Shown here piece by piece: positions 9,672-20,413 of a stretch of DNA of 64,000 bases. Where the stretch lies: positions 248,001 through 312,000 of the forward strand of contig WHUZ01000051.1 in assembly GCA_015179045.1 (NCBI GenBank). The letters run 5' to 3'. The translations under genes and the position numbers were made by a program. The notes under the pieces were generated by a model that searched no databases, was not told the origin of the DNA, and saw only the letters and a program-made list of their open reading frames with translations. The DNA comes from Kalaharituber pfeilii. Its lineage: Eukaryota; Ascomycota; Pezizomycetes; Pezizales; Pezizaceae. Each line of letters begins with the position of its first letter. Position 1 is the stretch's first letter.

Positions 9672-11063
9672 TCATCTAGCAATAAAGTAAAATATCGCAG
9701 CAGCTGACTTTCCTTCGCGCAACACAATATAGGGATCTCCAGAACATGCCGAAAGAAAGTTCCCCGGAAAAGCTGCAGACTCGATGTACCTCCCTCCACT
9801 GTCATCTTCATGAAGGCAAAACATCTCTTTGCGGCCACATGTCAAGAGGTCTAGCGTGACAGCTGCCGCCCGCTCATTTTGGCCAGGGTAATCATTTACA
9901 CTCAGGTACCTCAGGCTGGGTGTCCGGAAAGAGACCATTCCGTTCGGATGGTTTGCAAGTGTGAAAGTCGTGCTTCCTGTGAAAGTCGTGCTGGCTTTCA
10001 AAGTGGGGAACCTAAAGAAACTTATTTTAACCGCAATGAACGTATTGTGTAGTTCCGATTTAACGACAAAGCGTCCGCATTTTTTATGCTGTACCTCTAG
10101 CTGTTGGAGACTGCTCTGTAATCCTGATTTCTCATTTCCGCTCTTACTTTAGTATTGCCTGTAATCCAGGTTGATATGCTTGCACTTTAACTCCAATTGA
10201 GTTTTCTTACCTTCGACCGTTCGCTTATAGTCCTGCTGTGTTTGGTCCATTTCCTTGAGTTTCAACTCTAATTGCATTCTTTCACCCTCTCCCTTCTCCT
10301 TATATTCTAAATATTCCTGTCGCACTTCTTTCAAATCCAGCTCCAATTGCTTTTTCTCACCTTCAACCTTTTGTTTATATTCCTGCAGCATTTGATCCAT
10401 TTCCGTGAGCTTCGACTCCAATTGCATCTTTTCACCTTCTTTCTTCTCCTTATATTCTAAATATTCTTGTTGCACCTTCTTCAATTCCACCTGCAATTGC
10501 TTTTTCTGACTTTCATGTCTCAGTTCAATCTCTTTCATCACTCGCTCCATACCCTTGATTCGTGCCTCAAGTTGATTAATAATTGTTTGCTTCATTTGCA
10601 ATGAATCCTCCAAGTACTTTATGATTGTTTGCTTAGTTTGCGCTGAATCTTCGGCAATGGCAAGCTTTGTACTGAGGGCTTCCATAGTAACATTATCCTC
10701 ACTTTGCTCTGGGTGCTGTTGCTCCTCAATGTAGCCTGAAGTTACTGTGTATTCGCTGGATGCATAGCGAGAGGCGTCTGGAGTGAATAGCCGATCGCGA
10801 TGCTGGGAGAGTGAGAGGTTATCGCGATATGGTTTCCGAGCCTACATATCATTATTAGTAAGGGGTTATCTGCACGAGAGGAACATATTTTCCACCGAAT
10901 TAACAAGCTTCGCAAATATAAGTTGTGAATGAAATTTGTCTTCATTCCCCACATTACAGAACCATTCCCATAGGCTGTCCAGCTTCTCATTAGTCAGAAA
11001 TTCATCAGACCCTGTCAGGTCAGGATCACGCTGTTGCTGGGCTGGCACTCGGGTTTGCGCCAT
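9672..11063 (-). pseudogene. Coiled-coil protein with beta-rich C-terminus, one in-frame stop
   Basis: Not recognised as a named family. Model: start at 11063 (MAQTRVPAQQQ), an intron of about 60 bp ending at the tgtag before 10846 with a CTTACTAAT branch-like site, then an open frame. The exon holds a long heptad-rich coiled coil (about 10685-10160). Within it a unit of about 51 residues (starting LKKVQQEYLEYKEK and LKEVRQEYLEYKEK) is duplicated. A single TAA at 10149-10151 interrupts the frame. Downstream codons stay open for about 160 residues and encode a domain with CGRFVVKSELHNTF and LRYLSVNDYPG, resembling beta-trefoil (fascin-like) proteins. Either the gene is recently disabled or the allele makes a shorter protein. 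The donor of the first intron is non-canonical in context, so the 5' model is uncertain. Confidence 0.5.
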
Positions 11064-11109
11064 GCTGTCCATGCGTGGTTTGTGGTTAAAGAAATATCTC
11101 GGCAATAAG

Positions 11110-11284
11110 CAATTTGAAGATGTGCTTTGATTGAAGAAATATATAGCCTAGGAATCGGAGAAATATACTGGACAATTGCACTGAATTCAACTTGAATTAT
11201 ATTAAGATCAATGTCCGGGAAGTCAGGCCTCCTGCCAAGACCAAGCCCTGAAACTTGCAACCAACACTACAAGAAGGACGTGTG
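11110..11284. other. Intergenic, upstream of coiled-coil gene
   Basis: Nothing recognised apart from the hairpins listed next. Confidence 0.3.
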
Positions 11285-11358
11285 TAGTCTCGTAACCAGG
11301 CGCTGACTAAGCGGAGTTTCATGCCCTGCTAGGCTGACTAAGTGTGGTTACGAGACTA
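11285..11358. repeat. 14-bp inverted repeat
   Basis: Arms tagtctcgtaacca (11285-11298) and tggttacgagacta (11345-11358), perfect. GCTGACTAAG occurs in direct orientation in each half of the loop. Foldback-like. Confidence 0.6.
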
Positions 11359-11423
11359 GACGTGTGTAACCAAACGGAAATATTTACTTACTACCCGTCT
11401 ACTCCTCCTTCTTCGCTTGTATA

Positions 11424-11505
11424 CTAGCTAGTAAAATATGTATTCGGACATAGAGCATACTGTGCATTAGTACCCCTGTCCGAATACATATTTTACTGGC
11501 TAGTA
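11424..11505. repeat. Inverted repeat, about 24-bp stem
   Basis: tagtaaaatatgtattcgga near 11428-11449 is complementary to tccgaatacatattttactg at 11478-11497, enclosing a loop of about 26 nt. Target of origin unknown. Confidence 0.65.
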
Positions 11506-11700
11506 CAGACTCCATTTCATACCCAGCCTGAAAACCTAAAACCTTATGATAGATACAGCCCCTCATAGCGACCGATCATTACCCCATCAGTGATAGTGTG
11601 GGGATAAGGATGGAATGGGTAAAGGCAAGCTTGGCATGGAAAACACGTGGAGATAAAGGAAGGCACGTGAGGCACTTCATGGATATTACTTATATACCAC

Positions 11701-11826
11701 GTGCACCAGACGACAAGCAATAACCTCCACCCCCATTCCCCCATCCCCCTCCCTCCAAACCACCAAACCCCACCAAACACCCTACCCCCATCAAACACCC
11801 CTCCACCCTCCTCTCTCTCTCTCTCT

Positions 11827-11858
<32 letters not shown>
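11701..11858 (+). repeat. C-rich tract, (CT)n and poly(A)
   Basis: A CCACC/CCCC-rich stretch of about 110 bp followed by CTCTCTCT and about 31 A (11828-11858). It looks like the 3' end of a retroposed RNA, but no T1 or T2 tail is present and no TSD was found. Confidence 0.4.
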
Positions 11859-11860
<2 letters not shown>

Positions 11861-11866
11861 CCCGAG

Positions 11867-12119
11867 GCAGGCCATTTCAACAGCCATTTCAATAGCCGTT
11901 TCAGCAGCCATTTCAGCAGCCATTTCAGCAGCCATTTCAGCAGCCATTTCAGCAGCCATTTCAGCAGCCATTTCAGCAGCCATTTCAGCAGCCATTTCAG
12001 CAGCCATTTCAGCAGCCATTTCGGTAGCCCCTCTGGGAGCCATTTCAGCATCCATTCCGGTAGCCATTGCAGTAACTATTTCTATTTCCGTAGCCGTTTT
12101 AGCAGCCATTTCAGCAGCC

Positions 12120-12128
<9 letters not shown>
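11867..12128. repeat. 12-bp minisatellite (left part)
   Basis: About 20 copies of ccatttcagcag with point variants. Its other part lies at 26390-26525: the 14-kb LINE stack split one array. The long open frames (AEMA repeats) reflect the 12-bp period. Confidence 0.9.
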
Positions 12129-12162
<34 letters not shown>

Positions 12163-12245
12163 CATTACTCGCATGCCGCCTGAAAGGCTATGGCGAGGTT
12201 TAAGTAAGTACATATAGGTGAGAAAATAGGAAATCTTAAAGTAAC

Positions 12246-15200
12246 ACTGGCATGATAACTCCGCTAGTCCTGCCCCGCCCATGTCAAGATTTCCGTCAAA
12301 AGATCCCCTTCCTCCCCCTCTTCCTTCCCCTTTGTCTTCGGCGGTGTTTTCAGGTCCTCTAATCCTCCAGGTATTCTCTTCTTCCATGCCGAGCAGGCCG
12401 TCGTGATGTGGCTCAGGTTTTCCGGTGCCCGTCCGCACCATCGACATTCGGGCGAGTCTCCCTTCCCTATCTTGTACCTCCATTCCCTGAGCCCCTTATT
12501 TCCTAGTATGCCTGCCAAGGTGGCCGTCAGATATCTTCTCCCTAGCCTTTGTAGTGGTGGATACGCGAGGTTCAGGCGATCTCTCTCCTCTGCTCTGTAG
12601 GCTCTCATTTGTTGTCGTATGCCCGCCTCGGTGACGATTTCGTCCTGGTATTGAAGGGCGGTGCCGACCTTCGCAGCCTTATCTGCTTTGGTGTTGCCTG
12701 AGATGCCGACGTGTGCTTTGATCCAAAGGATGGCCAGGTCATGATCTCCGTTTGCGGTTCTGGCTTCCCATTTCTCCCTGACCGCTTGTGCTGAACCGTC
12801 GGGGGTTGGGTCACCTCTGGCTATGCTTTGCAGTTTGGCTATTGCTGTCTTGGAGTCCGTGAGTATCAGAAGTTCCCCGGGGTGTCCATCGCGTGGCTTA
12901 TAGCTATCAGCTCGCCGTCATTCACCGTGCTCCTATGTCCGAGGTAGAAGGAGGAGTCTGTGTCTGTGTCCTGTTGTACTACCCCTGCACCTGTGATGCC
13001 GTCCATGCGGCTGCCGTCTGTGTATATGCTAATCCAGCCTTCGTCCTCTTCTCTGCCAATTATGTTTTCCCATTCATTTGACGTCAGATCGCGTGGGTGG
13101 AAAGAGTGGATGTGTATGGGAAGGGGATCTCGGTGGATGAGTGACCCTCTCAGGTATCGTGTGTCTGGCTGAGGTTTCCGGAGAGGTTCGCGTTCGAAGC
13201 GTAGAGTGCGGGCTTCTACTCTGTCCTGCTCACCAGCCACAAATGTTTGGATACTCTCCAGATTGGTAATGCCTTCAACGATGTCTCGCCTGGTGCCCCA
13301 GGGTGCTCCAGAGATGTCCCTGGCCACCGTGTACTGCCATCTTTGTAGTTGTCTCATTTTGTGTTCGGATGGGGAGCCTTTGGCGTAATCCACCCAGGCC
13401 CAGCTTCCATATGTGCCGATGTTTCTGGCTATGCTGGTATACAGTTGTCTTCTCTTGGCTGGGGGGAGTTGTGTTAGGCGAGTCGCTACCCTCCAGGCTG
13501 CTTTCCCTAGGTTGAGACGTTTCCCGAAGTGGTCATTGAATTTCATCTCCCAGTCGACTTGTAGTCCGACCAGTCGGTAGCTCGGGCTCTTGACGCCTAT
13601 GATGAGTGTTTCAGCCTTCTTAGGATCCAACTCGAAGCCCTCTTGGTTAGCTTCTGCTTCCAGCTTTTGTCGGTGGGTGATGATATTTCTTCTTAGTTGT
13701 CTCATGGACCTGTGAGATATCACGCAGTGAAAGTCATCGACGTATGACCGGGTGAATTGCCGCTCCTCAGCCTTTTCCGCCACCGGGGCTACTCCTACCA
13801 GGAATAGTACTGGAGATAGGGGTGAGCTTTGGGGAGTTCCATCTGTCATCCTTCCCATGCCCCTGACCTTCCCGTCCCATGTTATCCTCAAGTCGTTTGG
13901 TTGCATGAAGCCTTCGACAAATGCTGCTAGGTCTGGGTCGACCTTTTCGATTCTAGTGACCACTTTTTCCCTCCGGGTGAAGTTAAAGGCGGACTTTATG
14001 TCATCTCCGACTATTGCTGTCCACTCCCCTCCTTCAAGGCGTTTGTCTATTTCTTTTAGTGTCTGTCGCTGTAAGTCTTCGGCTCCGCGATGAGGGCGGC
14101 TGCCTAGTTGTGTGTCTCGAAAGAGGCCGTCTTTCCTTTGTACTAACCCAGCGACAACCTTCTGTCCGATTTTGGCTACCGTATTCAGCAGTGTAATTGG
14201 TCTCCAGCTTCCCGGTTCATTGCTTGGTCTCCCTTTCTTCAGTATCATAACCACATCGAACCCCCTGGCAAACTAATAGTTCCCGTTAATATAATCGACG
14301 ATCTCCTCCCTCAGTGCGGTCCATAAGGTGGTCTTTCTTATAGTCTTTAGAAGGCCATACTGTATTCCGTCTGGCCCTGGTGCTGACCTAGACTTGGTTC
14401 GTGCAAGGGCTCGGTCTATGGCTGTCCTTGCTTCCTCTCTCCCTATGAGTGGACTCTTGGGTTTCCTCGCAGTACCTGGAGGCCCTGCGTCGTGTGACAG
14501 GAAGTTGCGATCCATGAAAATCCTGACTATCTGATCGTCAGTACCGGGGATGTCCATGAGTTCTCGGTTCCTAAAGGGATCTCGCGCTAGCCGAAATATG
14601 TCCCAAGGTGAAGTGACGCGCTCCTCCTCTAGGAAATCTTCCCAGTATGTCTTCTTCTTCTCTCTGATGATGTCTCTGAATTAGTCTTCGGGCTCTTGTC
14701 TTTTCCTGGTTGGTACAGTGTCTGTTTCGTAGGATGTACTTCGTCATCTTCCGAGCTTCCTTCGTCTCCTTGTCGAACCACCTCTTGGACCTCCCATTGA
14801 TCTGGGCGCCTTTAGTGAATGATCTATTCAGCTCCTGTAGAAGTTTATAGGCACTGGTTCCTTCCTTTAAGGGGATCTCCCTGTTCTCTTCTATGTACTT
14901 CTCCTATCGGTCCCAGTCAGTAACCTTTATCGTCCTGCTCCTCTGTGCTTCACACTTGAGGTTGCCCAGTATCATAGCGTGATCTGTCCCGGCTATCCAG
15001 GATGTGCCTGTCAATCTCCATTCACCTGTTCTGGCGAATACTAGGTCTAATAGAGCCTTTCTAGTGATACCTGCTACCTGTCGCGTCCAGGTGAACATGC
15101 CCTTGTCTAGCTGCTGTTTTAGTCCTTGAGCTTGAAGGGTGTCTCTTAGGATAGTTCCTCTCTGGTCCTGCTTGTCTGACCAGTCATGGTGATGGCTGTT

Positions 15201-15560
15201 GAAATCTCCTATTATTAAGTCTGGGTCTCCTATTTCCTCCAGTTCCTTTTCTATGTCTGTGTCGTTATTCCAGTATACCCCAGTTATCCTTCGTTCTCTA
15301 TACCTTACGGTGACGTGCTTGTCTGTCCCAGATACCTTTATATCATGAATGATGTCTTTTCTAGCATAGGCTGCGATACCTCCTCTCCTTTTGCGGGTGT
15401 GTATCGTGGTATATGCTGGGTGAAATGTTGTACCTCCTCCCGGTGCTACCCAACTCTCCCCTATGAATATTAGTTCTGTCCTCCTGTCTGCCCCCTCCTG
15501 TAATGTAATGTCCGCCCCTATCACCCCTCTCCCTACATTCTGGTATATTGTACTAATCAT
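12246..15560 (-). pseudogene. LINE ORF2 (EN-RT-RNase H), decayed
   Basis: Runs from an apurinic-type endonuclease (start MISTIYQNVGRGV at 15560; GDFNSHHHDWSD; TDHAMIL) through reverse transcriptase (YVDDFHCVIS) to RNase H (IYTDGSRMDG) and the CRWC zinc finger near 12430. Defects visible include TAG at 14273-14275 where the intact copy reads a His-Gly region, frameshifts near 14640-14900, and breaks in RNase H around 12610-12866. RT catalytic residues remain readable, but no intact protein is possible. Confidence 0.85.
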
Positions 15561-15591
15561 TGTGGGGGTAGTGGCCTCTCTGGTGCCCTCT

Positions 15592-16231
15592 TTTTTTTTT
15601 TTTTTTTTATTTCATTAATCGCATGCCGCCCTATGGGCTATGGCGATGTTTAACAGTACATTAAAAGTAAACATGAATCAAGTTAGCAATGAAAATGTCT
15701 TCACTCCTTCCCCGCCCATTCGAGTATCTCCACCAGGTTCTGGTCCTTGTCTATTTTCCTTAGTCCTTCCGCTCCTCCCCATTTCTTTTCCCATGCGTCG
15801 CAATTTTGTATGTGTTCCCAGTTTTCCAGGGCCTTCCCGCACCATCGGCATTCGGGTGACTCGGCTTTCCCAATTCGGTGTCTCCATTCTTTTAGCCCCT
15901 TGTTCCCGAAGATCCCGGCCAGTGTTGAGAGAAACTTCCTTCGATTCACTAGCTGCGTTGGTCTGTAGTTTAACTCCGCTTGGTTCCTTTCGATGGCTCG
16001 TAGGGCTTTATACTCTTGTCTTATTCCCGCTTCTGTCACCGTTTCGTCTTCGTATTGTATGGCTGTTCCGATTTTTGCCGCCCAGTCTGCCTCCGTGTTC
16101 CCCTGGACCCCCTTGTGGCTTTTTACCCATATTATTGCGAGGTCTAGATCTCCCCTGGCCACCCGTTCTTCCCAACGTCTTCTTACCTCTTGGGAGGCGC
16201 CGTCGACCATGGGGTCTCCCCCGGCTATCTT
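15592..16231 (-). mobile_element. T1 LINE, 5'-truncated, nested
   Basis: Poly(T) and T1 tail at 15592-15650, then the open C-terminal part of ORF2 (stop at 15701; WVKSHKGVQGNTEADWAAK; CRWCGKALENWEH). It starts around KIAGGDPMVDG. TSD tctctggtgccctct at 15577-15591 and 16232-16246. It interrupts the older LINE between its ORF2 start and ORF1. Confidence 0.9.
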
Positions 16232-16246
16232 TCTCTGGTGCCCTCT

Positions 16247-17130
16247 GGGGACGTGCTCTAGCCATGCGACTACATTCTGGATGATGATCTCCGTGTCTCC
16301 TACAGCACTGGCAAGTCTTGTTGAATCCGCCATTGAGGTATTGGGACTCCTCGGCTTCCTTCCTCCTCGGAGATCGTTGTAGCCATTCTGGTAAGTTCCT
16401 CTGCTTGGGGATCCATTCAATGACCTGCCCTACCTGGAAATGGTGGCAGTACCCTTCTGAGTCGGTGTATCTGTACCGTCTGGCTTTGTCGGACTTCTCC
16501 TTTCCAAGGTCCGCTCGCAATAGGCATTTGACAGTTTCTCCCCGGACCTTTAGGCCATTTCTTAGAATTTGGACTACATTGTCTGAAACAAATATTGAGA
16601 CGGCAGGATTCCTGTTTCTGATGGGGACTTGCTTGTCTGATAGTCTGCGAATGTTCCTGTTAGATATTTCCCCTACGTTTTCGATTCTCATTTCTCGCTC
16701 TACCCTCCCGATCCCTTCGTTGGGTCCAATGTCAAAGGTTACTAGCTCTACTAGGCGGCTGTCCCAGTCTGCTCTTGCACCGGGATTGTCCCGCTTAACT
16801 GCTCTGGTTAGGGGTTCCAAATCTCTGGGGCCCTGGCGGTGTTCCGTGTCAGCCATGAGTACGATTCGTTCTTCTGGGAAGTCTTGGTCTAGGATAACTC
16901 GGCGGACTTGGTATGGTGCAGTCTTTCCTAGTATCTGGTTGATCCTAGATTTCATTTGTTCCATGGCTCTATTTCCCCTCTGCCGGTAGCCTCCAGCGGC
17001 CCTTCCAATTCTCTCCATTATGTATTCTCGCTTGCCACAATCGTTCCTTAGGGATGAATTGATTCTTTTCCTGTGTTGTTTTTGGTGCTCTAGGTAGACT
17101 AGGCTTGACGTCTACTATGTCTTCTCCTTC
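16247..17130 (-). pseudogene. ORF1b of the older LINE, decayed
   Basis: Matches the intact ORF1b at 20259-21278: PYQVRRVILDQDFPEERIVL, DWDSRLVELVTFDIG and the knuckle CQCCRRHGDHHPEC. The upstream part (FIPKERLWQARIHN) is in a different frame, so at least one frameshift lies near 16990. The 3' end is interrupted by the nested insertion at 15592-16231. Confidence 0.8.
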
Positions 17131-17159
17131 CTTGCTCACCGCTGCCTTAGCGTATGACT

Positions 17160-17830
17160 TCAGTCCCTTAGGGAGTCGGTTTTACCCCTGTCCATTTCTG
17201 TGTTGCCAATGTCGGGATCCTCGGTTGCAGGTTGGGGGGATGGGGTGGCTTGAGTTGCTTTCGCCTTCTCTTTCTGGGGAGTTTCGAGATGATTAGTCTT
17301 CCCTTTGCCTTTGTCTTTTTTCTGGGCTGTCCTTGGGGGATTCTTCTGGGTCTGGTTTGGATTCTGTGTCATCTCCGTTTCTTCCTCTCCCATGGGCAGA
17401 GTATCAATCATCTCTGTATCTTTGTTTTTTCTCTCTATCATAGCCTGGTGGGCGTGTTGGCTGTCTCCAAGCTTTGTGTTAGTATATTCTATTTCTTCCA
17501 TCTTCGATGAGGGTTCCTCATCCGATTGTGCCGGTGGAGCCGGTTTTATCGGGTGAGACTTCTTATGCCCCTCCGGTGCATGGTTTGCTTTTCGAGTTGC
17601 ATGCTGGCTGTCCTCGAGTTTCTTGTTGTGGTATTTCACTCCCTCCATTCTGATATTAACTTGGCTCTCAGGTTGGGTGGATGGGAGTTTTGGCCATGTA
17701 TGAGATTCTTCGGTATCGGGTGGGGATGGAGTGACTAGGTCTATCCTTTCCAGTGTGGATGCTGTGTTCTCCTCTGTTTGCATATCTTCTTGTGTTTCCC
17801 GTCCTGGGGTATGGGCTCCAACTGTCCTCC
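17160..17830 (-). pseudogene. ORF1a C-terminal part of the older LINE
   Basis: A low-complexity, charged, Pro/Lys/Glu-rich protein with two copies of a motif of the form M-x4-Y-x-N-x5-SQHA-x2-A. The region joins, across the intact LINE insertion, to the N-terminal part at 24732-25900. Confidence 0.75.
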
Positions 17831-18301
17831 GTATATGATCCAGTCACACACCTCTACAACCTCCTCGGGCCACGTCTAACGTCACGTGACCGAGGCCGTA
17901 TCTCCACCGCCAGACATCGCATCGACTAGCAGACAACGGCGAACGACGCCCCCCGGCCCGACGGGCACGGGAACCCCAGGAAACACGCGAGAATCTACGG
18001 AATAGACACTTTCCCCTCGAATATTCGTCAGAACACTCAAAAGAGCCGGACTTACACAGCACACACCTACCTTCCAACTTCAGCGCAGTCGCGGAAACCC
18101 TCGACGGCGGGGGCCCCCGAAAACCCCCTCGACGACAACCCACACCTCGAATAACACACCCGACGTGGCCCAAAGAGACTCGCACGATCCAGACTACCTG
18201 GAAGGGATCGGACTAACAAGAACAGACCCACCCCGAACGAATAGAGAACAGCCCTCACATTCTGACACACCACATCCCATTCCTCAGATCACATATCACA
18301 A

Positions 18302-20413
18302 TTGAGACCACGACCAATAGGCAACGGCGACCACACAACCACCCAGCCACGCACACAGTTAGGTCACGACATGACAAAGGCAGCAGCCACCGACAGGGGC
18401 CGCCACCCCACCCGCACAAGCACTCGCCTCCGCAACCGCACCCAATCCACGGCAAGACCAGAAACCCGGAAACGCACCGGGAAAACCAAAGTCAATGGAC
18501 TAGACTTTCACTACATTCGAGACTGGAAATCTAACGCAGACCTGACCTTCATACAGGAAGACAGCCAGTGGACCCTCCACAGATACCAGGACATATTCAA
18601 ACACGCAGCGGAGACGGACCCACAAGCCGGTCAGAGGCTGGAAAAGGCGACAAAGATAGCCGCCGCAAGAGGAAGACTAGCAGCGGACAGAGACCTGAAC
18701 ACATCAATCCGGGTCATCAGCATTGAAGACATCCAACATGGGAGAGTCTCCACACAGGAGATCATTCGATTCATCGAGGAGAGCGAAGCTATGGACCCCA
18801 GACCCCCAGAGGACCAAATTGAGGACACAATCACGGTAGGAGGCCAACATATCCTTCTCCCTCTCCACGACTTAGTCATCCCAGGCACACCACCCTACGG
18901 GGACACCTCGAGCGAGAGCTCCGAAAGCACAGTCGTCCCAGTCCCTATGACAGTACCCGCGGATCACTCAGTCATCCCAGACACAACCCCCTACGGGGAC
19001 ACCCCGAGCGAGAGCGCAGGAGGATCAGTTATCCCAGCTCCGACAGCATCCTCGGAACACGGGTACACCCCAGTCCCAGAAGAGATCCGAGTCCGGGGAA
19101 GGGAATGGTACAACAGACAGGACGAGATCGCAGACAGTCAGCCCTCCGGGCCACCCGACAACAAGATACTCGAGAGACTTGAGACCCTTGGGGAGAGGAT
19201 CGTCACATCCGAAAACATGATAATCGGGAGAATCGAGGCACTAGAGAAATCATTGAAGTCGACACATGAAGACCTTGACAAAGGAACCCAAGTGGCGCAC
19301 ACAGTCACGAGACAGGAAATCTCCGGGATAGTTCGAAACGCGGTCGTTGAAGAACGATACAGGAGAGAGAAACGCCAGACCGTCTGGGAAAACATGGTCA
19401 ACGAATCCATGGACCACGTCATCAACATCCTCACCAGACTGGAACACAGGTTCCTTTTTATCCCAGTCTCACCCAACGACGTCCACAACACGAAGAAGAT
19501 CCTGCCCCTCCTACCCAGCGAAAGAAGGGAAGCGGCACAAGGGACCCCCCCGGAACAGGAGGAGGAATCCCCAACAGGCCCCTCTCCCTCGTCGGGGGGA
19601 AACCCAGACAAGATGAAGGGAATCGTTTACGACAACAGCAGCTCATGCGACAGCCACCACGCACACCAAGCCCAAGACCCGAAGACACCACCCAGGCCCC
19701 CATCCCCCAGCATGGACTGGGACTACGAGAAACAAGGCACAAGCAGTAGCAAGTACGCACAGACAGCCGAGATGGAGAGGGGAGGAAAAGCAGGCACAGC
19801 CCCAGCCCTCCCGAGAAGCAACCCGCCCACCGGCAGGCCTCCCCCCGCCCTCCCCGCCATGGAAAAGTCAGGCACAGCGGCAGTCACGCCCAAAGCCGAC
19901 ACAGAGACACCACCCAAAGACCCGATGGACTACACGCTTCAGGACGAAGGGATGAGCGGGAGCCAGCACGCATTCCAAGCCAAGATGGAAAAGATGAAGA
20001 AAGACTCAGAAGGGTCTCACTCGACCACGCCCCACCCCTCCCACAAGGTCACCCTACCGAAAAGACCACAAGCACAAGCTCCAGCCACCCAGAAGGAAAC
20101 GGTCACACCGGACAAGGAGACAAAGGAACAGGCCAGCACACAGTCCACCGCCCCCCCGGAAAAAAAAACGGGAAAAGAAGGAAAAGAAACCCCCAACGGG
20201 CCCCCGAAGACGCTCGAACAGAACCTACGCACAGGCGGCAGCCACCCAGAAAGAGAGAATGGAACACGAGACAGACGAGGGCCCCTCACACAGCCCCAGA
20301 GAAGGGTCAAGCGCCGAAGGCCCAGAGAAGAAGAAGGCAGTAGAAGCCCAACCAGAACACGGCTCCCAAGGAGGGAAGAAACCCCAAGCGACCGAACCCC
20401 AGGCGACCCATAA
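18302..20413 (+). CDS. LINE ORF1a, 703 aa, disordered nucleic-acid-binding-type protein
   Basis: First ORF of the intact LINE. The N-terminus is basic and Arg/Thr-rich (residues 1-62). A conserved globular part follows (about 62-180: GLDFHYIRDW, WTLHRYQDIFKHA, EAMDPRPPEDQIEDTI), shared with the older copy. Residues 180-255 hold a tandem unit around VIPGTPPYGDT / VIPDTTPYGDT. A helical, possibly coiled-coil stretch spans about 285-390. The last 300 residues are low-complexity with three diverged copies of the Y-x-N...SQHAHQA motif (SHHAHQA, SKYAQTA, SQHAFQA). It ends TAA at 20413, overlapping ORF1b by 155 bp in another frame. It presumably coats LINE RNA; inferred from position only. Confidence 0.8.
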   Translation: MRPRPIGNGDHTTTQPRTQLGHDMTKAAATDRGRHPTRTSTRLRNRTQSTARPETRKRTGKTKVNGLDFHYIRDWKSNADLTFIQEDSQWTLHRYQDIFKHAAETDPQAGQRLEKATKIAAARGRLAADRDLNTSIRVISIEDIQHGRVSTQEIIRFIEESEAMDPRPPEDQIEDTITVGGQHILLPLHDLVIPGTPPYGDTSSESSESTVVPVPMTVPADHSVIPDTTPYGDTPSESAGGSVIPAPTASSEHGYTPVPEEIRVRGREWYNRQDEIADSQPSGPPDNKILERLETLGERIVTSENMIIGRIEALEKSLKSTHEDLDKGTQVAHTVTRQEISGIVRNAVVEERYRREKRQTVWENMVNESMDHVINILTRLEHRFLFIPVSPNDVHNTKKILPLLPSERREAAQGTPPEQEEESPTGPSPSSGGNPDKMKGIVYDNSSSCDSHHAHQAQDPKTPPRPPSPSMDWDYEKQGTSSSKYAQTAEMERGGKAGTAPALPRSNPPTGRPPPALPAMEKSGTAAVTPKADTETPPKDPMDYTLQDEGMSGSQHAFQAKMEKMKKDSEGSHSTTPHPSHKVTLPKRPQAQAPATQKETVTPDKETKEQASTQSTAPPEKKTGKEGKETPNGPPKTLEQNLRTGGSHPERENGTRDRRGPLTQPQRRVKRRRPREEEGSRSPTRTRLPRREETPSDRTPGDP

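Noticed and set aside
11690..12121. 143-aa ORF of AEMAAEMA repeats
   Set aside because: Produced by a 12-bp minisatellite with no gene-like flanks; the array is also split by a transposon.
11867..12125. CRISPR-like array
   Set aside because: No spacers; contiguous 12-bp units in a eukaryotic transposon region.
12866..14557. C-to-T decay of the older LINE as proof of RIP
   Set aside because: Some changes fit CpA to TpA (for example at 14273), but a proper count is not possible by eye, and an intact repeat nearby argues against strong RIP.
15701..16420. 239-aa ORF joining an ORF1-like start to RNase H
   Set aside because: The fusion arises where a truncated LINE inserted into an older LINE; the TSD marks the join.
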